Part shown: positions 9,188-16,825 of the stretch, in pieces
Numbering within the stretch: the first letter of the stretch is position 1
How the letters are laid out: each line of letters starts with the position of its first letter
Assembly (NCBI RefSeq): GCF_006874425.1
Contig: NZ_VIJZ01000003.1
Span: forward strand, 496,001 to 560,000
DNA from: Paenibacillus ottowii
GTDB taxonomy: Bacteria; Bacillota; Bacilli; Paenibacillales; Paenibacillaceae
Reading direction: 5' to 3'
DNA length: 64,000 nucleotides
Translations under genes and position numbers: made by a program
Notes under the pieces: generated by a model
What the model saw: only the letters and a program-made list of their open reading frames with translations
What the model was told of the DNA's origin: nothing
Databases searched by the model: none

Positions 9188-9928
9188 ATGGATTTATATC
9201 AAAAAGTAGCCCTGGTTACAGGTGGCGGTACAGGAATTGGGAGAGCGGTATGCATGCAGTTGGCGGGCCGAAAGGCTACAGTTGTCATCAACTATTCCCG
9301 TTCTAAAGACGATGCAGAGGAAACCGTACGTATGATACTGGAACAGGGAGGACGTGCAATTGCATTACAGGCAGATGTTTCCCAGGATGAGGAAGTTCGA
9401 GCAATGGTCGAGCAGATTGTTCAGCAATACGGAACAGTTGATGTATTGGTGAATAACGCCAGCATTACACATCATATTCCGATGGACGATCTAGAGTCCG
9501 TTACAGAAGAGGTGTGGAATGATCTCTTGGCTGTCAATGTGAAAGGCATGTTTTACTGTGCCAGAGCCGTAGCTCCTTATATGAAACATCGTCAACAAGG
9601 AGCTATCGTCAATCTGGGAAGTATAGCTGGACAAACAGGATTAGGTTCCTCGCTCCCCTATGCAGTATCCAAAGCAGCCGTCCACGGGCTGACCAAATCG
9701 TTAGCACGATCACTAGCACCTGATATTCGAGTCAATTGCATCGTGCCAGGCGCGGTGGCGACCAGATGGTGGGCAGGTAGAGAAGAACAAATGAAACAAT
9801 TGGCTCCCCATCTGCTGTTGCAGCGCATTTCCACACCTGAGGATATTGCCAGCATGGTCTGCTCTGCCCTGGAACAGGAAGCCATGACAGGCCAGATCAT
9901 TACGGTAGACAGCGGACAGACGCTATAA
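9188..9928 (+). CDS. Short-chain dehydrogenase/reductase (FabG-like)
   Basis: 246 residues, classical SDR length. NAD(P)-binding TGGGTGIG (about residues 11-18), the NNAS motif in place of NNAG, catalytic Ser in NLGSIAG, and the YAVSK Tyr/Lys pair are all present. It would reduce a carbonyl or oxidise an alcohol; substrate unknown. ATG at 9188 follows GGAGCGG at 6-8 nt. It is divergent from a LysR gene and probably controlled by it through the palindrome at 9066-9093. Not the fatty-acid fabG by context, since no other fab gene is present. Confidence 0.88.
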   Translation: MDLYQKVALVTGGGTGIGRAVCMQLAGRKATVVINYSRSKDDAEETVRMILEQGGRAIALQADVSQDEEVRAMVEQIVQQYGTVDVLVNNASITHHIPMDDLESVTEEVWNDLLAVNVKGMFYCARAVAPYMKHRQQGAIVNLGSIAGQTGLGSSLPYAVSKAAVHGLTKSLARSLAPDIRVNCIVPGAVATRWWAGREEQMKQLAPHLLLQRISTPEDIASMVCSALEQEAMTGQIITVDSGQTL

Positions 9929-9953
9929 GAATGTTAAGCTTCTAGACAAAAAC

Positions 9954-9979
9954 AGGCATCGTTTATCTCAACGATGCCT
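9954..9979 (-). terminator. Terminator downstream of the HxlR gene
   Basis: 10-bp stem AGGCATCGTT / AACGATGCCT. On the minus strand it is followed by TGTTTTTGTC, so it best serves the HxlR gene; it may also stop the SDR transcript. Confidence 0.75.
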
Positions 9980-10001
9980 TGAAGGTTTGCAATCCTATTC
10001 C

Positions 10002-10352
10002 TCAATGGTCTGCTTTTAAATCCAAGCCAAACCTCTTCAACTCAATAAAAACACCTTCCAGTCGCTTCCCTTTCTCCGTTAACGAATATTCAACACGCGG
10101 GGGAACCTCGGGATAAACCTTTCTTTCTAACAGACCGTTGTCTTCAAGTTCCTTTAGGCGTAGAGAAAGCGTCTTGGGACTAATTCCTTGCATGGATTTC
10201 TGAAGCTGGCTAAATCTCAGTGTTCCTTCAATCAGCAGGTCACGAATAATTAAAAAGGTCCATTTGGTTCCGATCAAATCAAGCGTTTGGGCAATAGGGC
10301 ACGGCTGGCCTGGTATTCCTTTCGTCAATTCAATAGGTTCTGGGACATGCAT
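10002..10352 (-). CDS. HxlR-family transcriptional regulator
   Basis: 116 residues from the ATG at 10352, which has GGGGGAG 6 nt upstream. The frame is open further upstream but that part overlaps the divergent gene and is not conserved-looking. Single winged HTH domain: CPIAQTLDLIGTKWTFLIIRDLL followed by SPKTLSLRLKELEDNGLLERKVYPEVPPRVEYSLTEKG split across wing and helix. Cys24 just before the first helix matches the redox-sensing cysteine of YodB/HypR-type members. It is divergent from an MdaB-like quinone reductase, a common pairing for quinone and electrophile sensing. Probably a repressor acting at 10399-10420. Confidence 0.9.
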   Translation of the reverse strand: MHVPEPIELTKGIPGQPCPIAQTLDLIGTKWTFLIIRDLLIEGTLRFSQLQKSMQGISPKTLSLRLKELEDNGLLERKVYPEVPPRVEYSLTEKGKRLEGVFIELKRFGLDLKADH

Positions 10353-10398
10353 AGGAACTCCCCCCACAAAAAAATCTCCTAAACCCAATGGTATCACA

Positions 10399-10420
10399 AT
10401 AGTTCCTTTTAGGAAACTAT
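10399..10420. promoter_or_regulatory. Candidate HxlR operator
   Basis: Near-palindrome: ATAGTTCC (10399-10406), TTTT, then AGGAAACTAT (10411-10420), in the gap between divergent hxlR-type and mdaB-like genes. The inverted TAGTT/AACTA ends suggest a dimeric winged-helix site. Confidence 0.45.
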
Positions 10421-10515
10421 ATGAATTAAATATCACTACTTCCCTAAATGAACTTACTACATATACAATATCGACGTAGCCAATAACGTTTTCTCTACTA
10501 CAAGGAGGTGAAGAG

Positions 10516-11067
10516 TTGAAAAATATATTAATCATTAATGGTCACCAAAAGTATGACTCTTCTGAAGGGAATCTAAACCAAACTTTGATGGACCATATGG
10601 TGCGTCTCTTAAGTGAAGAGAACAAAGTCAAGACAACAGTTGTTCAGAATGGTTATACCATCAGCGAGGAACAAGAAAAGTTTGTCTGGGCCGACGTGGT
10701 CATTTACCAAACACCTATCTATTGGTTCAGTGTTCCTGGATTATTAAAGACTTATATGGATGAGGTCTATGCTTACGGTGTATTCTTCACAGGTTCTCGC
10801 AAATATGGGAGCGGAGGTTTATTAACCCACAAGAAATATATGTTCTCGACAACCTGGAATGCCCCAGAAAAAGCTTTTAATGATCCAACTCAATTTTTTA
10901 AAGGCAATAGCCTAGAGGCTGCACTCTGTCATTTGCATTCTGCACATGCATTTCTCGGTATGGAGCCTTTAAAAAGCTTCGCATGCTACGATGTCGTTAA
11001 AAACCCAAATATACCTCAATTTATGACTGATCTTGCTGCTCATCTGAAAGCCGTATTCCATGAGTAA
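10516..11067 (+). CDS. NAD(P)H-dependent flavin oxidoreductase, MdaB/YwrO family
   Basis: 183 residues. The start is TTG at 10516, preceded by AAGGAGGTGAAG. Flavodoxin-like fold: ILIINGHQKYDSSEGNLN at the N-terminus, the YQTPIYWFSVPGLLKTYMDEV segment around residues 65-85 that contacts FMN, and a TTWNAPEKAF loop typical of MdaB. Members reduce quinones by two electrons and protect against redox cycling. It is divergent from an HxlR regulator and 32 nt upstream of an SDR gene, so probably one operon induced by quinone-like stress. Confidence 0.88.
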   Translation: MKNILIINGHQKYDSSEGNLNQTLMDHMVRLLSEENKVKTTVVQNGYTISEEQEKFVWADVVIYQTPIYWFSVPGLLKTYMDEVYAYGVFFTGSRKYGSGGLLTHKKYMFSTTWNAPEKAFNDPTQFFKGNSLEAALCHLHSAHAFLGMEPLKSFACYDVVKNPNIPQFMTDLAAHLKAVFHE

Positions 11068-11099
11068 CACATCCAGCTAAACATTAGGAGGAATTCCAA

Positions 11100-11810
11100 T
11101 TGCAAAACCAAAAAATTGTGATTATAGGTGGAAGTTCAGGTATTGGTTTAGAAACAGCTAAGCAAGTCATTTCACTAGGAGCAGAAGTGGTAATCGCCAG
11201 CCGCTCCGAAGATAAATTGCACAAGGCCAAAGAAATGCTGGGCCCTCGTGCAACAATCTATGTACTGGACACGACAGATGAGCAACAGGTAAAGTCTTTC
11301 TTCGAAAAAGTGGGCACCTATGACCATCTTATTGTTAGCGCGGCAGAAACATCCGGCGGGTCATTCCTTCAATCAGAAACAACTGCAGCCCGCCAACTCT
11401 TCGAAAATAAATTCTGGGGCCAGTACTATGCAGCTAAATATGGGGCTTCCCAACTCTCAAACCAAGGCTCCATTACCTTATTTTCAGGAGTGGTGGCATA
11501 CAAACCTATGATCGGCTCCTCAGCGCTTGGGGCTGTGAATGCAGCGGTTTCGAATCTTGGTCAGACTTTGGCGTTAGAGCTTGCTCCTGTTCGCGTGAAT
11601 GTCGTCTCCCCTGGCATTATTGATACACCTTCCCGCAGCAAAATGCCTGAAAATGCGCGCAATCAGTTCTATAATACAGTGGCGAATAAGCTCCCTGTGA
11701 ACCGAGTCGGACTTGCGGAGGATGTAGCACGAGGTGTACTTTATTTGATTGAAAATCAGTTTGTGACCGGGACAATCCTCCATGTGGATGGCGGACATAT
11801 TTTAACCTAA
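11100..11810 (+). CDS. SDR-family protein lacking the canonical YxxxK pair
   Basis: 236 residues; TTG start at 11100 with AGGAGG upstream. The Rossmann nucleotide motif IGGSSGIG (about residues 8-15) and the C-terminal NVVSPGIIDTP and VDGGH are typical SDR. However, the active-site helix reads SSALGAVNAAVSNLG: aligning NAA with the usual KAA, the catalytic Tyr is Leu and the Lys is Asn. Proteins of this divergent SDR subgroup are known but poorly characterised; they may bind NAD(P) without classical catalysis. It follows the MdaB-like gene by 32 nt and is probably co-regulated by HxlR. Confidence 0.85.
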   Translation: MQNQKIVIIGGSSGIGLETAKQVISLGAEVVIASRSEDKLHKAKEMLGPRATIYVLDTTDEQQVKSFFEKVGTYDHLIVSAAETSGGSFLQSETTAARQLFENKFWGQYYAAKYGASQLSNQGSITLFSGVVAYKPMIGSSALGAVNAAVSNLGQTLALELAPVRVNVVSPGIIDTPSRSKMPENARNQFYNTVANKLPVNRVGLAEDVARGVLYLIENQFVTGTILHVDGGHILT

Positions 11811-11851
11811 AAGCTTCGTCCATGATCGGTTAGTCGTACAGCAAAAAACGA

Positions 11852-11884
11852 AGAACGCTCCTCGCATCTTTGCTTGGGCGTTCT
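11852..11884. terminator. Convergent terminator-like hairpin
   Basis: AGAACGC / GCGTTCT stem with pyrimidine-rich tails: CCTTCTTTTC on the plus strand and TTCGTTTTTT on the minus strand. It lies between the SDR and ATP-grasp genes. Confidence 0.6.
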
Positions 11885-11924
11885 CCTTCTTTTCTTATCC
11901 ATGAATAGTTTAAAACACTTTATA

Positions 11925-12707
11925 CTAATGATGATGAATACGGCGTTTATTTCTCAAAATAGTGCGAATCATCTTATGATTCGGGAGCTGCCTGAATAAC
12001 ATATGCCCGGGATGCGGATTGGCCTCGATAATCCAGATTTGACCGCTCTTCTCAATAGCAAGATCGATGCCCAGCTCGCGAACCGGATGATTTTTGTCAA
12101 TCGTGTCAGCAATAATTCTGGAAAGCTCGATGACCTGGTCCAAAATCTCTTTCATTTTCGCTCTGTCGTTTTTGAAAACCCTTAAAAGCACTTTGGACAA
12201 CGGCGCCGCATGCCCCCCCTTCCTATAATTAGTAACGACTTTCTGAGGTGCAGCGACACGGCCGGTTATCCCTGAGATCACCCATTCCGATTCCGGTTTC
12301 TGCATATACACTCTGGCATCAAAAATGGAACCTTTGTACTTGGCTAACTTGAGTCCTTGCTGTACCAAATAACGACGATGAGGTTTCCGGTATCTTCTAA
12401 TGGCTCTTCTTACAGCGTGGGACCTAACGATTCTGCGACTGGAGCCACAACGAACCTCATATCTCCTCCCTATCTTTTTTGCGCGTATGATGCCGGTTCC
12501 TCCACTCCCATAATTAGGCTTGATGAAGACCGTACGGTAGGTTTCCAGCATCCGTAAAGTCCTTGCATTCGTAATCCAGCGGGTTTCGGGCAAGTGCGAG
12601 CATAAAATGGGATGTTGTCGCATTTCCTTGTATTGAATCATCTTTCCAATGGGCACGAATATCCCTCGATTCTGTTGGGTTTTTGCACACACTACATGAA
12701 TATGCAT
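11925..12707 (-). CDS. YheC/YheD-family ATP-grasp protein (spore-associated)
   Basis: 260 residues. ATP-grasp features: a lysine in VFIKPNYGSGGTGI (about residues 61-74), an Arg/Lys-rich insertion, FDARVYMQK, and the metal-binding IWIIEANPHPGH near the C-terminus. The YheC/D family is associated with the spore coat or cortex in Bacillus and is expanded in Paenibacillus; its substrate is not known. The start is uncertain: ATG 12707 has only a weak upstream site, and internal ATGs (MIQYKEM) also exist. The very basic central region (RRIVRSHAVRRAIRRYRK) is unusual for an enzyme and may contact a polyanion. Monocistronic. Confidence 0.8.
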   Translation of the reverse strand: MHIHVVCAKTQQNRGIFVPIGKMIQYKEMRQHPILCSHLPETRWITNARTLRMLETYRTVFIKPNYGSGGTGIIRAKKIGRRYEVRCGSSRRIVRSHAVRRAIRRYRKPHRRYLVQQGLKLAKYKGSIFDARVYMQKPESEWVISGITGRVAAPQKVVTNYRKGGHAAPLSKVLLRVFKNDRAKMKEILDQVIELSRIIADTIDKNHPVRELGIDLAIEKSGQIWIIEANPHPGHMLFRQLPNHKMIRTILRNKRRIHHH

Positions 12708-12800
12708 CTATATTCTATCTTGGTAACGGCGAATGCCACAGTTTGCTATGAAGAGGCAAATCTCCTACTCTAGCAGTCCCCTTAATTTAATTTTTAAAAA

Positions 12801-12858
12801 AAAGAGTATCAAATGACAAAAATGAATATTTGTCATTTGATACTCTTTGTGTTATCCT
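12801..12858 (+). promoter_or_regulatory. TetR promoter embedded in a 20-bp perfect palindrome
   Basis: AAAGAGTATCAAATGACAAA (12801-12820) is repeated inverted at 12829-12848 with an 8-nt spacer. The right arm supplies a -35 TTGTCA (12830-12835), and 17 nt on lies the -10 TATCCT (12853-12858). Repressor binding here would block RNA polymerase. A T9 run on the minus side makes it terminator-like too, but no minus-strand gene ends here. Confidence 0.6.
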
Positions 12859-12877
12859 CACTTCAGGGAGGTGACTC

Positions 12878-12897
12878 ACACGGTAAACCAACCGTGT
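12878..12897 (+). promoter_or_regulatory. Hairpin between ribosome binding site and start codon of the TetR gene
   Basis: ACACGGT AAACCA ACCGTGT forms a perfect 7-bp stem with a 6-nt loop. It lies between GGGAGGTGA (ending 12874) and the ATG at 12902. Folding shortens the 27-nt spacing to about 7 nt. As DNA it could also be a second operator. Confidence 0.5.
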
Positions 12898-12901
12898 CTC
12901 T

Positions 12902-13480
12902 ATGGAAAAACCCTCAGACATTTTGACCAAGGAACAGATTCTCATTGCGACAGAAGACACTCTTAGGCGATTTGGTGTAGCCAAAAGCTCCGTGACCGAT
13001 GTTGCTAAAGTATTGGGAGTAAGTCATGGCACCATTTACCGACACTTTAAAAGCAAAGCCGAGCTTCTTGAAGGTGTGACCGAAAAATGGCTAAATGAAA
13101 AGATTATCGATCCATTAACGGAGATATGTCAGGATTCATCTGTGCTGGGAATACCACATTTAAAACAATATATACAGACCCTGATCGAACTCAAGCAGTA
13201 TTATGCCCGCGATGACGAGGAAATGTTCGAGATGTATACCCGTGTCACCGAGCAAGCGGCGGATTTAATCGACCAGCATATCTCCCACATTGTGAGCCAG
13301 CTCGCTGACATTATTGTGCGTGGGGGCATCACAACGGATCAGCCGGCCCAATTGGCACGTACGCTTTTTCATGCCACAGCTCGTTTTCATCATCCCGCAC
13401 ATGCTTACGAATGGAAAAGTCCGGCGACTCAGCGGGAGTTTTTGGAAGTGTGGATGCTTTTAGAAAAAGGGATATCTTAA
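12902..13480 (+). CDS. TetR-family transcriptional regulator
   Basis: 192 residues. The N-terminal HTH is clear: ATEDTLRRFGVAKSSVTDVAKVLGVSHGTIYRHFKSKAELL (about residues 16-57, split over helices 1-4). The ligand-binding half resembles YjdC-like TetR_C members. The ATG at 12902 is the only start, since an in-frame TAA lies at 12884-12886; its ribosome binding site is unusually far (27 nt), with a hairpin between. The gene sits behind a strong palindrome overlapping its own promoter, so autorepression is likely. It leads an apparent operon with an SDR (27 nt gap) and a Crp-type regulator. Confidence 0.88.
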   Translation: MEKPSDILTKEQILIATEDTLRRFGVAKSSVTDVAKVLGVSHGTIYRHFKSKAELLEGVTEKWLNEKIIDPLTEICQDSSVLGIPHLKQYIQTLIELKQYYARDDEEMFEMYTRVTEQAADLIDQHISHIVSQLADIIVRGGITTDQPAQLARTLFHATARFHHPAHAYEWKSPATQREFLEVWMLLEKGIS

Positions 13481-13507
13481 ACTATATAGAAAGAAGGTCA
13501 AACACAT

Positions 13508-14248
13508 ATGAAGCATTTGGATGGGAAAGTAGCCATGATCACCGGCTCCTCCAGAGGAATTGGACGTGCCATTGCCGAGCAGCTGGCTGATTTGGGTGCT
13601 AATGTAGTCGTCAATTATGCCAGCAGTGCGGACATTGCTAAAGAAGTAGTGGCCGGCATTGTTCAAAAAGGCGGAAAGGCCATAGCTCTCCACGCTGATC
13701 TGAGCAAGATGAGCGATATTGAAGCCTTATTTACAAATACGATTGCCGAATTTGGCAAAGTGGATATCCTGGTTAACAACGCTGGGCTGATGATTACCAA
13801 ACCTCTGGCTGAGGTGACCGAAGCTGATTTTGACCAGCAGTTTGCACTGAATGTAAAGGGTACCTTCTTTGCCTGTCAGCAAGCGATGAAATACATGGAG
13901 AACTACGGAAGAATCGTGAACCTGTCCACGTCCGTGATTGGACAAATGTTTCCGGCCTATAGCGTGTATGCGGGTACAAAAGGCGCGGTGGAGCAATTTA
14001 CCCGTCAGCTAGCCAAGGAGTTCGGAAGCAGACAAATTACGATCAACGCCGTGGCTCCCGGTCCTGTTAACACAGAGCTTTTTCAAGCAGGAAAAACAGA
14101 GCAGCAAATCGAAGGCATGAAGAAAATGAATGCTATGGGCCGTCTCGGTGAACCGGAGGATATCGCTGATGTGATTGAGTTTCTGGTCAGCGCTAAATCG
14201 CAATGGGTCACCGGGCAGACCATCCGCGTCAATGGCGGGTTCATCTAA
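13508..14248 (+). CDS. Short-chain dehydrogenase/reductase
   Basis: 246 residues. TGSSRGIG cofactor loop (about residues 12-19), NNAG, catalytic Ser in NLSTSV, YAGTK Tyr/Lys pair, and APGPVNTELF. The ending GGFI and the TxGSSRGIG start are typical of glucose/3-oxoacyl reductase-like SDRs. ATG 13508 follows AGAAGG at a proper distance. It stands between its probable repressor (TetR upstream, 27 nt) and a Crp-like regulator (36 nt downstream). Substrate unknown; a role in detoxifying carbonyls is an inference from context. Confidence 0.88.
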   Translation: MKHLDGKVAMITGSSRGIGRAIAEQLADLGANVVVNYASSADIAKEVVAGIVQKGGKAIALHADLSKMSDIEALFTNTIAEFGKVDILVNNAGLMITKPLAEVTEADFDQQFALNVKGTFFACQQAMKYMENYGRIVNLSTSVIGQMFPAYSVYAGTKGAVEQFTRQLAKEFGSRQITINAVAPGPVNTELFQAGKTEQQIEGMKKMNAMGRLGEPEDIADVIEFLVSAKSQWVTGQTIRVNGGFI

Positions 14249-14284
14249 AAGCTGGAATACATGAAATGGAGGCTATACACGTTC

Positions 14285-14821
14285 ATGATATTACACAAAG
14301 GCGAGACTTTATTTCGACAAGGGGAAACTGGCCCTTTATATCACTTAAAGAGCGGCTTGTTAAAAATTATCCGAGTCCATGAGGACGGCTCACAAATTTT
14401 AGTTAATGTAATTGTGCCCGATGAAATCATCCCGCATCACTCTCTCATCAGTCCCAATCCCTATTATGGTACCGCGATGGCGCTGGTCACCTCAGAGATT
14501 GAGGTTCTGTCGCAAAAGGAATGGTACCTGAAGCTGGAGCAAGATCCGGCCCAATGCCGAGCCATCGCTTTGCAGCTACAGGATAAGCTGCGTATGATGC
14601 AGCAACGAATTGACCAGCTCACGGAGGTATCGCCTGCCGAGAAGCTTCGGAAGCTCCAACGCTGGTTCCACTCCTACATCGCACCCGCTACGTTAACAGA
14701 CGTGCTGACGCAGGAGGAAATCGGGCAGTTCATCGGGCTGCGCCGAGAGACGATTAACCGGCTATTGCGTGCTTCAAGCGCTCCATCTGCGAAAGATGGT
14801 GACGATAATGCATCTCGATGA
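14285..14821 (+). CDS. Crp/Fnr-family transcriptional regulator
   Basis: 178 residues from ATG 14285, which follows TGGAGG by 12 nt; an earlier in-frame ATG (14261) has no site. The N-terminal cyclic-nucleotide-like barrel (ILHKGETLFRQGETGPLYHLKSGLLKI split over strands) is followed by a dimerisation helix and a Crp-type HTH (LTQEEIGQFIGLRRETINRLL, about residues 140-160). No Fnr cysteine cluster is visible. Third gene of the TetR-SDR operon. Its 3' end overlaps the convergent DinB gene by 68 nt. Confidence 0.87.
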   Translation: MILHKGETLFRQGETGPLYHLKSGLLKIIRVHEDGSQILVNVIVPDEIIPHHSLISPNPYYGTAMALVTSEIEVLSQKEWYLKLEQDPAQCRAIALQLQDKLRMMQQRIDQLTEVSPAEKLRKLQRWFHSYIAPATLTDVLTQEEIGQFIGLRRETINRLLRASSAPSAKDGDDNASR

Positions 14822-15275
14822 GTCTAAACCACTCTCCCGCATTCAACGCACCAAATCCAGGATGAGGGGAAGTAGACGACCCTGTTGATTTCTCAACGGT
14901 TGGCTCAATCTCTCTCATTTTACGGATCACCACGTTCAATCCTTCTGCAATCTCTTCTTTGCTCGTCGGTTGAGGGGGAGTATACTGCGGAGATGGTGGG
15001 ACTTGAATACGTATGGGTGGATAGCTTCCCAAGTTAAATGCGGTTGTGCCCGCCTCCGTTTTAGTCCCTTTTTCCCCATTAGACTGTAGACAAAGCTCTA
15101 TGTTCCTAAGATGCATATAAAGAGCAGAGTTCACCAAATGAAGATACATTTGTCCAAGCGACCATTGTCCCTCCTGCGGTGTGTACTGCAATTGCTCTAG
15201 GGTAAAGCTGTCCAATTCAAGAAGATAGTGCTGTGCCGTTTCTTCAAAACGCTGTAATGTTTCGCTTGTATTCAT
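14754..15275 (-). CDS. DinB-family protein
   Basis: 173 residues from ATG 15275, which has GAGAGGGG about 8 nt upstream; the open frame extends another 20 codons without support. Four-helix DinB-like fold with candidate metal histidines in MYLHLVNSALYMH and in HYRHHLSQMERL near the C-terminus. Such proteins include thiol-dependent transferases and DNA-damage-inducible proteins of unknown role. It follows a WYL regulator by 64 nt on the same strand. The last 68 nt overlap the convergent Crp-like gene, so the transcripts are antisense at their ends. Confidence 0.85.
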   Translation of the reverse strand: MNTSETLQRFEETAQHYLLELDSFTLEQLQYTPQEGQWSLGQMYLHLVNSALYMHLRNIELCLQSNGEKGTKTEAGTTAFNLGSYPPIRIQVPPSPQYTPPQPTSKEEIAEGLNVVIRKMREIEPTVEKSTGSSTSPHPGFGALNAGEWFRLIEMHYRHHLSQMERLKHAIAG

Positions 15276-15339
15276 ATAGTAAATGCCCCTCTCTATCAAA
15301 GTAGCTTTACTATACAAGAACGCTACTGACAGCATTATG

Positions 15340-16284
15340 TCAGTAGCATTTCAACATTTTTTCTACTTCTGTTCGGACACGCTCGCGAAGCGATTCAGGC
15401 TCCAGCACCACCACATCTGCGCCCCAACCAAGTATCCATGATAGTAGTTCCTCTGGGTGCCTAACACGGAGAAATACATGGATTCCATCCTCACGCTCCT
15501 CTATGGACTCCATATAAAAATGGTTCGCTTCCTTCAATTTATCTATAATATCCGAACGGGCCTTTAGATGAACATTGATGTGGCGGTCATCGACTTGCTT
15601 ATAATCCTGCAAATTAAAATCAACAGGCAACTGATAACTATCCTCTAGCATGATCAGATCGTTCATACGCGACAAACGGAAATGGCGCAGCTGCTGCCGC
15701 AATTCGCATTGTCCAATCAAAACCCACGAACCATGAAGCAGAACCAGACCATAAGGGGCGACCACACGCACACTTTGGCGATTCCCGTCAGCCTCTGGCA
15801 TTTTTTTGGAGTAGCCAAACCGAACCTTCCGTTTATCCAATACAGCAATACGCAGTATCTCCAAATAGGCTTTCTCTGTATGGTTTGTTCCTTTACCCTC
15901 CGCCAGCAGTCTGATCGTTGTCCGCACCTGAGAAACTTCCCTGCGAACGCTCTCTGGTAAAATAGCTTCAATTTTCCTGCGTGAAGCTTGTGCCTTCATG
16001 CCATAGTCTGTATCAAATTTTTGTTCGACGAAATCTGTCCCGATTAGCAGTGCCACAGCTTCTTCTGCAGTAAAGCTTACAGGTGGCAGGAAGTACCCCT
16101 CCATCAGGGAATATCCAATACCCGGTGCCCCCACAATCGGTACGCCAGATTCGCTTAGCGCCTGAATATCCCGATAGATCGTTCTTACACTCGTTTCGAA
16201 GATCGCCGCTAAATCCTCGGCCCGTAAAATATCCTTACGCTGCAACTCTAGCAAGATGGCCAGCAAGCGGTCGGTTTTATTCAC
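15340..16284 (-). CDS. YafY-type regulator with HTH and WYL domain
   Basis: 314 residues; GTG start at 16284 with GGAG upstream. The N-terminal HTH_11 domain (RLLAILLELQRKDILRAEDLAAIF, then TIYRDIQALSESGVPI) is followed by a WYL ligand-sensing domain: YGLVLLHGSWVLIGQC, with the WYL-equivalent WVLIG at about 194-198. WYL proteins often sense nucleic acids or nucleotides and regulate stress genes. It leads a two-gene unit with the DinB protein. Confidence 0.87.
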   Translation of the reverse strand: MNKTDRLLAILLELQRKDILRAEDLAAIFETSVRTIYRDIQALSESGVPIVGAPGIGYSLMEGYFLPPVSFTAEEAVALLIGTDFVEQKFDTDYGMKAQASRRKIEAILPESVRREVSQVRTTIRLLAEGKGTNHTEKAYLEILRIAVLDKRKVRFGYSKKMPEADGNRQSVRVVAPYGLVLLHGSWVLIGQCELRQQLRHFRLSRMNDLIMLEDSYQLPVDFNLQDYKQVDDRHINVHLKARSDIIDKLKEANHFYMESIEEREDGIHVFLRVRHPEELLSWILGWGADVVVLEPESLRERVRTEVEKMLKCY

Positions 16285-16333
16285 ACTACATCGCTCCGTC
16301 TTTAATAGGATCTAAAATGCACGAATATAAAAA

Positions 16334-16375
16334 AGCAATAAGGGCAGTGCACCACTGCGGCTTATTGCTCTTTTT
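16334..16375 (-). terminator. Terminator of the GIY-YIG gene
   Basis: AGCAATAAG(G)GCAGTG pairs with CACTGC(GG)CTTATTGCT. T runs occur on both sides; on the minus strand GCTTTTTTAT follows the stem. Confidence 0.85.
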
Positions 16376-16398
16376 TCATAAAACGTAGTCGCTTCTCT

Positions 16399-16755
16399 TT
16401 ACTTATAATACACTTTTTCAACGTTATATTTAGCCTTTTGCGAATTGATGATGTAGGTTTCATAAATTTCACGATCTACCGCATCTTCCACAATACAGAC
16501 CTCAATAATTGCTACTTCGTTCCGATAAGCCTTGATCGGAGAGACGTTATCTTCAAAATGCTTTTTGATTCTGGGTCTGAGCTTTCTTGCTTTACCAACG
16601 AACAGCAATTCCTCCTGTGCGTTGTAGAACATAAAGATACCCGCTTTATCTCTAGGGATCAGATGGAAATCTGTAAAGCCATAAATGTGGCTAAGCTCAG
16701 GGTTAGCCTGTTTGGTAATTGTGATATCCGGAATTGGGATCGTTATATTAATCAC
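16399..16755 (-). CDS. Stand-alone GIY-YIG nuclease-domain protein
   Basis: 118 residues. The GIY-YIG core has GIFMFY in place of GIY and LFVGKA in place of YIG, followed by RPRIKKHF with the conserved Arg, and YETYIIN with the catalytic-type Glu. This is the UvrC-like version, which cuts DNA with one metal ion. It lacks UvrC's other domains. Members of this size are found in Bacillus and Paenibacillus; their role is not known. Monocistronic, with its own terminator. Confidence 0.85.
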   Translation of the reverse strand: MINITIPIPDITITKQANPELSHIYGFTDFHLIPRDKAGIFMFYNAQEELLFVGKARKLRPRIKKHFEDNVSPIKAYRNEVAIIEVCIVEDAVDREIYETYIINSQKAKYNVEKVYYK

Positions 16756-16825
16756 TGTGTCACTTCCTCATTCTATATAGGTGTAAATATTACCACAAAG
16801 ATGAAGTTAACACCATTCCATAACA

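Noticed and set aside
12801-12848. The long palindrome as a plain terminator
   Set aside because: No gene ends towards it on the minus strand, and its right arm overlaps a good promoter with correct spacing.
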